Shown piece by piece: positions 1-5,966 of a stretch of 5,966 nt of DNA. This DNA comes from Campylobacterales bacterium (lineage in GTDB: Bacteria > Campylobacterota > Campylobacteria > Campylobacterales > Sulfurovaceae). The notes beneath the pieces are model-generated. The model searched no databases, was not told the DNA's origin, and worked only from the letters and a program-made list of their open reading frames with translations. Position 1 is the stretch's first letter, and each line of letters begins with the position of its first letter. The stretch is taken from the NCBI GenBank assembly GCA_014763905.1, contig JACXUN010000100.1, positions 1-5,966 on the forward strand, given 5' to 3'. The translations under genes were made by a program, and so were the position numbers.

Positions 1-13
1 TTGGAAACGCACC

Positions 14-1942
14 CTACTTTTTGCCCTTTTTGAGGTGTACCATTCGAGATGCCATACCGTTCTCCTCTTCAAACTGTTGAATAATCTCTTGAACTTTTTC
101 GCCCTCAATCACTTCGATATCCAGTAAAACACCCGTCATATTCTCAATCGCTCCGGCATACTCTCGTAAAGTATTTTTGACATACTCATATCGTTCAGAC
201 AAAGTCGTTCGTATGAAGTTATCAATCTCCTCCGCCATTTTTTCACTAAACTCATTCTGTACCATACCCCCGCCAAGGAAAGAACTTTGTCGGCGAGAAA
301 GCACCATCAATCCTGCGACATCGGTCATCCCGTATACCATCACCATATCTTTAAGAATCGCTGTAGCTCTATCCAGATCGTTTGCCGCTCCAACGGAAAT
401 CTCTCCGAGGAAGACCTCTTCGGCCGAACGTCCGCCCAATAGTACATCGACTTCAGCCAATAACTCATGCTTCTGTTTAAGGAATCGATCCTCTTCATCC
501 GGCAGATGCAAGGTATACCCCAAAGCTCCTAATCCTCTTGGAATAATCGACACCTTGGTCACACGTGTTGCTCCCTTAGTCAACTCTGCCATCAGGGCAT
601 GTCCACTCTCATGATACGCAACAATCCGCTTCTCAACATCGGATACTTTTCGATTCTTCTTCTCTAGCCCGACAAAAGCCCGTTCAATTGCTTCAAGAAG
701 ATCCTCTTGCTCAATGGTCTTTTTATTGGCTCGACCGGCAAGGAGTGCGGCTTCATTAATGATATTGGCTAAGTCAGCTCCTGCCAATCCCGCAGTCTGC
801 TTCGCCACTATCTCCATATCTACCGTTTCGTCCAACTTGACATCTTTGGCGTGTACTTTCAAAATAGCCAAACGACCGGCAAAGTCCGGTTTATCCACCA
901 ATACCTGCCGGTCGAAACGACCGGCTCGCAGCAATGCCGCATCCAAAATCTCCGGTCGGTTGGTTGCCGCTAAAACAATCACCGGTGTATCGGTACCGAA
1001 TCCATCCATCTCTGCTAGCAATTGATTCAATGTCTGTTCACGTTCATCATTTCCACCGATCTGTCCGCCACTTGCCCGTGATTTACCGATCGCATCGATC
1101 TCATCGATAAAAATAATAGACGGAGCATTCTTTTTCGCCTGTTCAAAAAGATCACGTACACGACTTGCTCCCACCCCGACAAACATTTCGATAAAGCTCG
1201 AACCACTCACCGAAAAGAACGGTACATCCGCTTCTCCCGCAACCGCTTTGGCTAATAGGGTCTTACCGGTTCCCGGAGGTCCCACCAAGAGTAATCCTTT
1301 AGGAATTTTGGCTCCCAGTTCAATATACCGCTCTGGATATTTCAAGAAGTCAACGATCTCTACTACCTCATCTTTGGCCTCTTGAACCCCTTGGACATCA
1401 TCAAACTTGACTTTTGGTCGCTCAGAGTTGATCAGCTTATCAGAACGCCCAGCTCCCAAAATACCGCCCATCCCTTTGGACATCTTTTTAGCCAAGAAGA
1501 TCCAAATACCTATAAAGAGCAGTATCGGTAAGAAGGTCCAGATGATATCCGACATGGTTTTCTCACCCACTTTACCTTCGTATGTGATATTGTTCTCATC
1601 CAATAAAGGAATGAATTCCATATCAAGTGCCGGAACATTATCCGCTACATATCTGACCTTCTCACCCTTACCGATTGCTTCTATGGTATTCTGAGTGATT
1701 CTGATCGACTCAACTTTCTTCTCCAAAACAAGCTGTTTGATTTCAGAGTACTTGACTTTTTCAACTTCCGTAATCTTTTGATTACCCATAAAGTCATCAA
1801 GATCACCGCTTCCGTCCCCAACAAATGCTTTGAAAAGAATGACAATAACGATAGAAAAAATCATAAATGACAAAAAAGGATTGTCATTAAAAAAGTTGTT
1901 ATTATCGTTATTTTGGTTGTTATTGTTGTTTTGATTGCTCAT
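14..1942 (-). CDS. ftsH: ATP-dependent zinc metalloprotease FtsH
   Basis: Membrane-anchored AAA+ protease that unfolds and degrades misfolded membrane proteins and some soluble regulators. From the chosen ATG the protein is 642 aa, the usual length. In order: an Asn/Gln-rich cytoplasmic tail (about 3-20), membrane segment 1 (about 23-42), a small periplasmic domain, membrane segment 2 (about 133-151), Walker A GPPGTGKT (221-228), pore motif FVG (254-256), Walker B IIFIDEID (276-283), second region of homology with arginine fingers R339 and R342, and the zinc site HESGH (444-448) with the third ligand probably D522 in NDLDRAT. All key residues are present. The frame stays open to a TTG at 1966, but that codon has no ribosome binding site; the ATG at 1942 has AGGAAGA upstream, with a rather long 13-base spacing. 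It starts 25 bases after the prmA stop, so it is probably co-transcribed with prmA. The stop is TAG at 14-16; what lies downstream is cut off. Confidence 0.97.
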   Translation of the reverse strand: MSNQNNNNNQNNDNNNFFNDNPFLSFMIFSIVIVILFKAFVGDGSGDLDDFMGNQKITEVEKVKYSEIKQLVLEKKVESIRITQNTIEAIGKGEKVRYVADNVPALDMEFIPLLDENNITYEGKVGEKTMSDIIWTFLPILLFIGIWIFLAKKMSKGMGGILGAGRSDKLINSERPKVKFDDVQGVQEAKDEVVEIVDFLKYPERYIELGAKIPKGLLLVGPPGTGKTLLAKAVAGEADVPFFSVSGSSFIEMFVGVGASRVRDLFEQAKKNAPSIIFIDEIDAIGKSRASGGQIGGNDEREQTLNQLLAEMDGFGTDTPVIVLAATNRPEILDAALLRAGRFDRQVLVDKPDFAGRLAILKVHAKDVKLDETVDMEIVAKQTAGLAGADLANIINEAALLAGRANKKTIEQEDLLEAIERAFVGLEKKNRKVSDVEKRIVAYHESGHALMAELTKGATRVTKVSIIPRGLGALGYTLHLPDEEDRFLKQKHELLAEVDVLLGGRSAEEVFLGEISVGAANDLDRATAILKDMVMVYGMTDVAGLMVLSRRQSSFLGGGMVQNEFSEKMAEEIDNFIRTTLSERYEYVKNTLREYAGAIENMTGVLLDIEVIEGEKVQEIIQQFEEENGMASRMVHLKKGKK

Positions 1943-1967
1943 CGTTCTGTTTCTGTCTTCCTGCAAA

Positions 1968-2786
1968 TTAATTTTTTTGATAGACGAGTGTGACCCACTC
2001 CTCTTTCTGTTTGCGTTCCAAAAGTTTGAGGTCGTTGTAAACTTCTAAAACTTGCTGCTCTTTTTTATCTAAAATTCCTGAAAGAATCAAGATTCCTTCC
2101 GATTTTGTTGCTTTTTTGAGATCACCCGCAATAAATTTTAACACATCGGCGATAATATTGGCAATCACCAGATCATACTCTCCCTGAGCCTGATTGGCTG
2201 AACCTTCCCATAACTCCTCATACTCGGCATGATTGAGAGCAAAATTGGCTTCACAGCTATCCACCGAAATCGGGTCAGTATCACACAGCTCAACCGTTGC
2301 CCCGAGTTTTCGACAAGCTAGTCCCAAGATTCCCGAACCGCAACCGACATCCAATACCCGTTCCGTACCTTTGACATACTGACCGATTGCTTCCAGACAA
2401 GTAAAGGTTGTCGCATGATGTCCCGAACCAAAAGCCAGTGCCGGATCGATTTTGATATTGATTTTATCCTCTTTGGCTTCATACCAACTTGGATAGATAT
2501 AGAACTGACCCGCTTCAATTGGCTGAATCGCATTTTGGTAGTTGGCAATCCAATCTTCATTGGCTTTCTCTTCAACTTTATAGCTGATTTCAAACGCATC
2601 ACCCAATGTCGCCACCAAGGCATCCACCGCCTCGATAATGTAGTTGACATCATTCTCACTGCGTACGATCACCTCACCGCGTCCCATCTCTACCGCATCG
2701 CCGGCAATATTGGCAACAAAGTCGGCGATAAACTCGACAAAATCCTCTGGCATGGTGAAGATTAATTCATTATAAGTTGCTTGCAT
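1968..2786 (-). CDS. prmA: Ribosomal protein L11 methyltransferase PrmA
   Basis: SAM-dependent methyltransferase that methylates lysines and the N-terminus of ribosomal protein L11 in the cytoplasm. The 272 aa protein has an N-terminal substrate-recognition domain (about 1-70), the linker motif NEDWIANYQ (77-85), the family hallmark [14 protein letters not shown] (114-127; the commoner form has FGTGxHPTT), SAM-binding motif [10 protein letters not shown] (144-152), the acidic post-I segment CDTDP (168-172) and the catalytic-side motif IANII (208-212). The length fits the shorter epsilonproteobacterial form. Its ATG shares one base with the hisA stop (TAATG), and an AAGGAAA ribosome binding site lies inside the hisA 3' end (2794-2800, spacing 7), so translation is probably coupled to hisA. 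No separate promoter is evident. Confidence 0.95.
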   Translation of the reverse strand: MQATYNELIFTMPEDFVEFIADFVANIAGDAVEMGRGEVIVRSENDVNYIIEAVDALVATLGDAFEISYKVEEKANEDWIANYQNAIQPIEAGQFYIYPSWYEAKEDKINIKIDPALAFGSGHHATTFTCLEAIGQYVKGTERVLDVGCGSGILGLACRKLGATVELCDTDPISVDSCEANFALNHAEYEELWEGSANQAQGEYDLVIANIIADVLKFIAGDLKKATKSEGILILSGILDKKEQQVLEVYNDLKLLERKQKEEWVTLVYQKN

Positions 2787-3502
2787 TATTTGATTTCCTT
2801 TGCTAATGTAAATGCCTCTTCAAGATCAAGTGTTCCTTCGTAAAATGCTTTGCCGACAATCGTTCCGTCCGCACCGGCAGCGATCAACCGTTTGATATCC
2901 TCGATATCTTTCAATCCACCGCTTGCAATCGTCTCAACTCCCGAAGCCTCTTTAATCGCCATCGTAAAGTCCACATTCACACCGCTTAACATCCCATCAC
3001 GCCCCACATCGGTACAGATAATCGCTTCCACACCGCACGCGGCAAACTCTTTAGCTAGATCAGTCGCCTTCATATCCGAAACCTCTGCCCAGCCTTCTAC
3101 CGCTACCATACCGTCAATCGCATCGATTCCGACTACGATCGGGTACTTGGCTGCCATATCTTTCACAAATTGAGGATTTTTCACCGCAACCGAACCGAGA
3201 ATCAATCGATCCACGCCCAAATCCAGATACATTTTGATGGTCTCTTCATCACGAATCCCCCCACCAAGTTCGAGTTTAAGGTTACAATTCTCTCGAATCT
3301 TCTTAATCTGCTCCAAATTCTTCGGCTCACCGGCAAACGCTCCATTGAGGTCAACCAAATGCAGCCACTCACTGCCAAGCTCTTCAAATCGTTTTGCCAC
3401 TTGCCACGGCTCATCGCTATATATTTTGGCGGAGTCCATCAGTCCTTTGCTCAGTCGGACGGCTTTGCCGTCTTTGAGGTCTATGGCGGGTAGTATTGTC
3501 AT
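2786..3502 (-). CDS. hisA: Phosphoribosylformimino-AICAR-P isomerase HisA
   Basis: Catalyses the Amadori rearrangement of ProFAR to PRFAR (EC 5.3.1.16), the fourth step of histidine synthesis; PRFAR is the substrate of HisH/HisF. The 238 aa sequence is a complete (βα)8 barrel. The catalytic acid/base pair is D8 (ILPAID) and D127 (VVGID), with T164 in ICTDVGRDG; these numbers match the well-studied Thermotoga enzyme as I remember it. Phosphate-binding loops are GGGI (80-83), SGGL (194-197) and VGKAFYEG (216-223). The ATG at 3502 is preceded by AAGGAAG (3507-3513). That ribosome binding site and the start codon sit inside the 3' end of the upstream TOPRIM gene when its frame is restored (ATGA overlap). 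HisA rather than the similar barrel HisF is supported by the short length and the N-terminus. Confidence 0.97.
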   Translation of the reverse strand: MTILPAIDLKDGKAVRLSKGLMDSAKIYSDEPWQVAKRFEELGSEWLHLVDLNGAFAGEPKNLEQIKKIRENCNLKLELGGGIRDEETIKMYLDLGVDRLILGSVAVKNPQFVKDMAAKYPIVVGIDAIDGMVAVEGWAEVSDMKATDLAKEFAACGVEAIICTDVGRDGMLSGVNVDFTMAIKEASGVETIASGGLKDIEDIKRLIAAGADGTIVGKAFYEGTLDLEEAFTLAKEIK

Positions 3503-4049
3503 TCATCTTCCTTAAATAAGTTTTTTAGTTTTTGTTTTAGTTCATTAAAATTGGGATGTTCAAAATCATAAGGTTTCTTTGGTGAAGCCATTTCATGCAG
3601 TTTGGTCATAATCGTTTTATAGTTCTCTTTTTGATTAAAACCCGAACATTTCATAAAGGCATCATAACAATTTTTTAAATCATCTGAAACACAAGAGAAA
3701 AAAGCGTCTCAAAATATCCATTCTTAGTAGTTGGATCACAAGTGATATAATAATCACTTCTATCAGATAACCCCAACTTCTCAATCATTTTTAGAATCTC
3801 ACGTTGTGCATTATCACAACCACCATAAACACTGTCATTTGTTTTATAATCAGCATCTAAAACAAAAAGCATTTTTGAAATTCTAGAGTTTGCTTTTATC
3901 AATTGATAAATCTCATTTTCTTCTTTAAAAAAAGTCGATTTATCTCGCATCTCATAAAAGTTTTCATCGGTTACTTGTATCTCTAAATAGTTACAAATTC
4001 TTTTAATATATTTTTTATCATCTTTACCCTCATGAAGTATGATCCTCAT
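3499..4049 (-). pseudogene. TOPRIM-domain protein, DUF3226/OLD-like, frameshifted
   Basis: The unbroken frame from ATG 4049 gives 124 aa ending at TAA 3675-3677. It shows TOPRIM hallmarks: a strand-ending glutamate in ILHEGKDD (E7) and the metal-binding DxD in FVLDADYK (D65, D67). At the T6 run on the coding strand (3698-3703) a -1 shift opens a further 65 codons in the other frame, running to TGA at 3501-3499. The repaired protein is 183 aa: GYFETLFF now continues into SCVSDDLKNC and ends with YDFEHPNFNELKQKL plus a charged tail. The G-x-x-E-T-L segment followed by a Cys- and aromatic-rich helix is, from memory, typical of DUF3226-type TOPRIM proteins. The restored stop overlaps the hisA ATG as ATGA, which independently argues that this was the original frame. 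The start shares one base with the ATPase stop (TAATG) and has GAGG seven bases upstream. The inferred role is a metal-dependent nuclease working with the ATPase. A sequencing indel or recoding cannot be excluded. Confidence 0.8.
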
Positions 4050-5002
4050 TATCGAACCTCATGATTTTGTTTTAATTGATAGTCAAGCTGCTTACGGCTC
4101 AATACCATTGTTTTGATTTGATCTTTGTCTTTAAATAATTCTATGTATTTAGTCTCTTCTTCATCTTCCAGTTTTTTAGCCACTCTAGCATACGATTCAA
4201 TACACTCCTTAGAATGTGTTGTCGCAAAGACTTGAACATTTTGTTGTTTTGAGATGGTTAAGATAATTTCCCATAGTTTATCTAGGTTGGTGTAGTGGAT
4301 TCCGTTTTCTAGTTCGTCAATAAACAAATAACCATCTTTAGCCGAATATAAAGAGCAAATAATAGATATATACTGTTTCACACCATCACCAAACTTACTC
4401 AACTCCATATACTCACTACTTTTTTTCTGCTTTATATACGGTTTGTCACTAATGATTTTAAATGTAGATATATTTAAATCAAACTTTTGAAGATATTCAT
4501 TAAGTAGTATATCTTTATCTTGAAACTGTACCTCTTTATAAACTTCTTTTAATTCAAAATTTGTAAAACCTGAGTTATCAATAAAAACTACTTTATTATT
4601 TTTGTCAAACAATATTTTATTGGTAGAGTTAATTTCTTGTTCATCACCATTTAACTTAATAATAACACTTTTTTCTAAATTTGAATCTTTAACTATATAT
4701 TCTATTTCATTTATTGATTTGACAGAAAAGGAACCATTTATTGTCAATAGATCAATAATGCTAATTTTATCACTGAGAACTATATTTAATCTATCTCTAT
4801 TTCGCTCAATAGTAGACAATGAAAAAAGTAGGTTATCAAATCTATCAGCAGAAGAGTTTACATAACACGCCTCCATAAAAGCCGTCTTCCCAACATTATT
4901 CTTCCCACCAATAAGATTCACCCGACCAAAGCCCTCAGCTTTAAAATCTTCAAAACATTTAAAATTTTTTATTTCTATATTTTTTATAAAATGTTCGCTC
5001 AT
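4049..5002 (-). CDS. ABC/AAA-type ATPase (AAA_15/AAA_21, OLD-like)
   Basis: 317 aa SMC/Rad50-like ATPase. It opens with the family's usual strand IKNIEIKNFKCF (6-17). Walker A is GGKNNVGKT (32-40), the ABC signature region is LSKFGDGVKQ (201-210), Walker B is YLFIDELENG (225-234) with probable catalytic E230, and the switch histidine is in ATTHS (H263). The middle (about 55-190) is a variable insertion. The C-terminus LDYQLKQNHEVR looks like a natural family end, so the gene appears intact. The frame is open back to 5098, but that extension lies inside a repeat element; ATG 5002 has AGGAGA at 5009-5014 with a six-base spacing and restores a normal N-terminus. The gene is strongly AT-rich: 4561-4620 has 11 G/C of 60, against 36 of 60 in ftsH 901-960, which suggests transfer. 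The TOPRIM partner follows with a one-base overlap. A two-gene OLD/PARIS-like defence role is inferred; the specific function is unknown. Confidence 0.88.
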   Translation of the reverse strand: MSEHFIKNIEIKNFKCFEDFKAEGFGRVNLIGGKNNVGKTAFMEACYVNSSADRFDNLLFSLSTIERNRDRLNIVLSDKISIIDLLTINGSFSVKSINEIEYIVKDSNLEKSVIIKLNGDEQEINSTNKILFDKNNKVVFIDNSGFTNFELKEVYKEVQFQDKDILLNEYLQKFDLNISTFKIISDKPYIKQKKSSEYMELSKFGDGVKQYISIICSLYSAKDGYLFIDELENGIHYTNLDKLWEIILTISKQQNVQVFATTHSKECIESYARVAKKLEDEEETKYIELFKDKDQIKTMVLSRKQLDYQLKQNHEVR

Positions 5003-5008
5003 GAGTGG

Positions 5009-5014
5009 TCTCCT
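5009..5014 (-). promoter_or_regulatory. Ribosome binding site of the ATPase gene
   Basis: AGGAGA preceded by an A-run, six bases before ATG 5002. It decides the start against the longer frame beginning at 5098. The coding-strand CCACTC between it and the start codon can pair with GAGTGG in the neighbouring repeat element. Confidence 0.75.
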
Positions 5015-5030
5015 TTTTTCTACATTGCCC

Positions 5031-5123
5031 CTCGTTCCCACTCTCCTGAGTGGGAATGCATACGGGAATTCAATCGGCTGAAATATTTGTGTTTGCATTC
5101 CACATCAGGAGATGAGGAACGAG
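5031..5123. repeat. 93-bp REP/BIME-like inverted repeat with two hairpins
   Basis: Two 33-base arms (5031-5063 and 5091-5123) are inverted copies of each other, with 27 of 33 positions matching, around a 27-base spacer. The ends are the perfect 8-base inverted pair CTCGTTCC/GGAACGAG. Each arm also folds on itself: arm 1 has a perfect 9-bp stem TTCCCACTC/GAGTGGGAA with loop TCCT (5035-5056); arm 2 has TTCC-A-CATC/GATG-A-GGAA with loop AGGA (5098-5119). The differences between arms mostly fall at paired positions, as if the hairpins were conserved. It lies 7 bases after the hisH stop and 28 bases before the ATPase start. There is no U-tract after a hairpin, so it is not a classical intrinsic terminator. 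From memory, GTTCCCAC…GTGGGAATGCAT repeats are widespread in proteobacterial genomes; this is not verified here. No clear target duplication is seen. Confidence 0.75.
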
Positions 5124-5130
5124 ATGTATA

Positions 5131-5760
5131 TTATAATTTTACAAAATTCTTTAAAATCTTCAAACCATTCTCATGGCTCTTTTCCGGGTGGGGTTGGATG
5201 CCGTAGATATTACCGTTTTGTACCGCACTGACATACTCATATCCATAATAGGTCTTACCAATAGCGTACTCATCATCACATACCGCATGAAAAGAGTGAA
5301 CAAAATAGAGATAAAAATCATTCGGCAAACCGTTAAACAGTTCACTTTTCACTTTTCGTTTTTCACTTTCCACTTGAAACATCTCATTCCACCCCATATG
5401 CGGGACTTTAAGCGGATGATCAAATTTCGCCGTATCAAACGCTACCACTTTACCGGGGATCAATCCTAATCCTTCGGTAAATCCAAACTCTTCCGAACTC
5501 TCAAATAACAACTGCATCCCCAAACAGATCCCCAATAACAGCTTACCGCTTTTTGCAAACTCGATGACCGCTTTGTCCATATCGTTTCGCTGGAGATGTT
5601 CCATCGCATCACCAAACGCACCGACACCGGGGAGGATGAGTTTATCGTAATTTTTAAGATTTTCAGGGTTACTTTCCAAGCTGATTTGGGCACCTAAGCT
5701 CTCAAACGCATTGATAACGGAGGCGAGGTTTCCCATATTGTAGTCAACAATACCGATCAC
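5131..5760 (-). CDS. hisH: Imidazole glycerol phosphate synthase, glutaminase subunit HisH
   Basis: Class I glutamine amidotransferase that releases ammonia from glutamine and channels it to HisF for imidazole-ring formation and AICAR release. From the GTG at 5760 the protein is 209 aa, starting as IGIVDYNMGN, the normal N-terminus. The frame extends six codons further to a TTG at 5778, but AAAGGA (5767-5772) lies six bases before the GTG and fixes the start. Oxyanion-loop motif PGVGAFG (44-50), nucleophile C79 in GICLGMQ, and the H191/E193 pair in HPEKS complete the triad. The enzyme looks active. An unusual hydrophilic stretch at about 131-140 (ESEKRKVKSE) is encoded by a heptanucleotide tandem array. 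HisF is not in this window. In many relatives hisA would follow directly; here an ATPase/TOPRIM module intervenes. Confidence 0.96.
   Translation of the reverse strand: MIGIVDYNMGNLASVINAFESLGAQISLESNPENLKNYDKLILPGVGAFGDAMEHLQRNDMDKAVIEFAKSGKLLLGICLGMQLLFESSEEFGFTEGLGLIPGKVVAFDTAKFDHPLKVPHMGWNEMFQVESEKRKVKSELFNGLPNDFYLYFVHSFHAVCDDEYAIGKTYYGYEYVSAVQNGNIYGIQPHPEKSHENGLKILKNFVKL
5339..5373 (-). repeat. Heptanucleotide tandem array inside hisH
   Basis: On the coding strand five 7-base units run in a row: GTGGAAA, GTGAAAA, ACGAAAA, GTGAAAA, GTGAACT (consensus GTGAAAA; two exact, three with one or two changes). They encode the charged loop VESEKRKVKSEL. Because 7 is not a multiple of 3, gain or loss of one or two units would shift the hisH frame, while three units (21 bp) would be neutral. 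Confidence 0.75.
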
Positions 5761-5766
5761 AAGATA

Positions 5767-5772
5767 TCCTTT
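5767..5772 (-). promoter_or_regulatory. Ribosome binding site of hisH
   Basis: AAAGGA six bases before GTG 5760. It settles the start at GTG rather than the TTG at 5778, which would lie upstream of this site. Confidence 0.7.
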
Positions 5773-5778
5773 ATGCAA

Positions 5779-5870
5779 TTAATAGACCTCTTGTAAAAAT
5801 TTTACACGAAATGCTCAGACCAACGGGAGGATTTGCCGTTGAGTGTGAAGTTTTACAGGAGGGCTATTAA
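5779..5870. repeat. 92-bp near-palindrome in the hisH leader (MITE- or REP-like)
   Basis: Arms 5779-5798 (TTAATAGACCTCTTGTAAAA) and 5851-5870 are inverted copies with 18 of 20 positions matching. Both outer ends carry TTAA, which could be a target duplication of a small mobile element or simply part of the palindrome. Inside, TTTACAC (5800-5806) faces GTGTGAA (5843-5849), and CAACGG (5821-5826) pairs with CCGTTG (5836-5841), so nearly the whole length can fold into one long rod. It sits just downstream of the predicted hisH -10 box and ends a few bases before the hisH ribosome binding site, so it would form most of the mRNA leader. It has no coding frame of note and no obvious sequence kinship with the 5031-5123 element. 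Confidence 0.75.
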
Positions 5871-5878
5871 ATAGTGTG

Positions 5879-5887
5879 ATTATAGCA
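5879..5887 (-). promoter_or_regulatory. Extended -10 promoter for hisH and the operon
   Basis: On the minus strand TGCTATAAT contains a consensus TATAAT (5884-5879) with the TGn extension. No good -35 is seen (AAATCA at 17-base spacing), but upstream T-rich tracts fit Campylobacterota sigma-70 promoters, which often lack a -35. The expected start is near 5872, giving a leader of about 110 nt that consists mainly of the palindrome. It is the only convincing promoter seen for the gene run, though internal promoters for the accessory module are possible. Confidence 0.6.
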
Positions 5888-5937
5888 GATTAAAGTAAAA
5901 GTGATTTAGCTTCTGAAGTCTCACATCTATTTTTGGA

Positions 5938-5958
5938 TACAATACTGCCAAATATAAT
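5938..5958 (+). promoter_or_regulatory. Possible divergent promoter at the window edge
   Basis: After a T-run the plus strand shows TACAAT (5938-5943) and then TATAAT (5953-5958). Either could be a -10 for a plus-strand gene beyond the window. AT-rich DNA gives such matches by chance and no gene is visible, so this is weak. Confidence 0.2.
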
Positions 5959-5966
5959 TTTGTAGT

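Noticed and set aside
177..1694. Plus-strand open frames of about 95-145 codons opposite ftsH
   Set aside because: Antisense to a fully motif-supported ftsH, low-quality Ser/Pro/Arg-rich translations, no ribosome binding sites or family motifs.
2318..3493. Open frames overlapping prmA and hisA on both strands
   Set aside because: Shadows of the real genes; the overlapped frames carry all catalytic motifs.
3698..3703. Programmed -1 ribosomal frameshifting in the TOPRIM gene as the main explanation
   Set aside because: The 0-frame codons CTT TTT TCT do not form an X XXY YYZ heptamer and six U residues are short for transcriptional slippage; a mutation or sequencing indel is simpler, though not excluded.
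5003..5098. N-terminal extension of the ATPase by 32 residues starting at ATG 5098
   Set aside because: It lies mostly inside the 5031-5123 repeat, has no ribosome binding site of its own, and the residues before MSEHFIK do not resemble the family's N-terminus; AGGAGA before ATG 5002 decides.
5031..5123. Intrinsic terminator after hisH
   Set aside because: The hairpins are strong but neither is followed by a T-run on the minus strand, and downstream genes appear to depend on read-through.
5339..5373. CRISPR array
   Set aside because: Units are 7 bases, directly abutting, with no spacers and within a coding frame.
5761..5872. Histidine-type attenuator or T-box in the hisH leader
   Set aside because: No leader peptide rich in His codons, no terminator hairpin with U-run and no recognisable T-box motif.

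Overview
The window looks like a chromosomal segment of a Campylobacterota (Epsilonproteobacteria) bacterium, probably a Sulfurimonas/Sulfurovum-type organism. This rests on the gene order hisH–hisA–prmA–ftsH, the protein character and the AT-rich promoter style; no database search was made. All genes lie on the minus strand, so transcription runs from high to low coordinates.

Layout in transcription order. The start of the unit (5966–5761) holds a good extended -10 promoter (TGCTATAAT) followed by a nearly palindromic 92-bp element that would form the 5' leader of the mRNA. hisH (5760–5131) follows and carries a small heptanucleotide tandem array. Next comes a 93-bp REP-like inverted repeat (5123–5031), then an AT-rich two-gene accessory module: an ABC/AAA-type ATPase (5002–4049) and a small TOPRIM-domain partner (4049–3499) broken by a one-base frameshift in a six-base homopolymer. 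The core operon then resumes with hisA (3502–2786), prmA (2786–1968) and ftsH (1942–14).

HisH is the glutaminase subunit of imidazole-glycerol-phosphate synthase, and HisA makes the substrate of that synthase; HisF, the synthase subunit, is not in the window. PrmA methylates ribosomal protein L11. FtsH is the membrane-anchored AAA+ zinc protease. The junctions are tight: ATPase/TOPRIM and hisA/prmA share one base (TAATG), and the restored TOPRIM frame ends in an ATGA overlap with hisA.

The most notable content is the ATPase + TOPRIM pair between hisH and hisA. Its domain logic is that of the OLD/PARIS-like nuclease systems (ABC ATPase plus TOPRIM nuclease), so a phage-defence role is a reasonable hypothesis, but not proven. 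The TOPRIM frameshift means the pair may be inactive in this strain, may be phase-variable, or may reflect a sequencing error. Two different inverted-repeat elements, one before hisH and one after it, suggest the his locus has been a landing site for small mobile or repetitive DNA.
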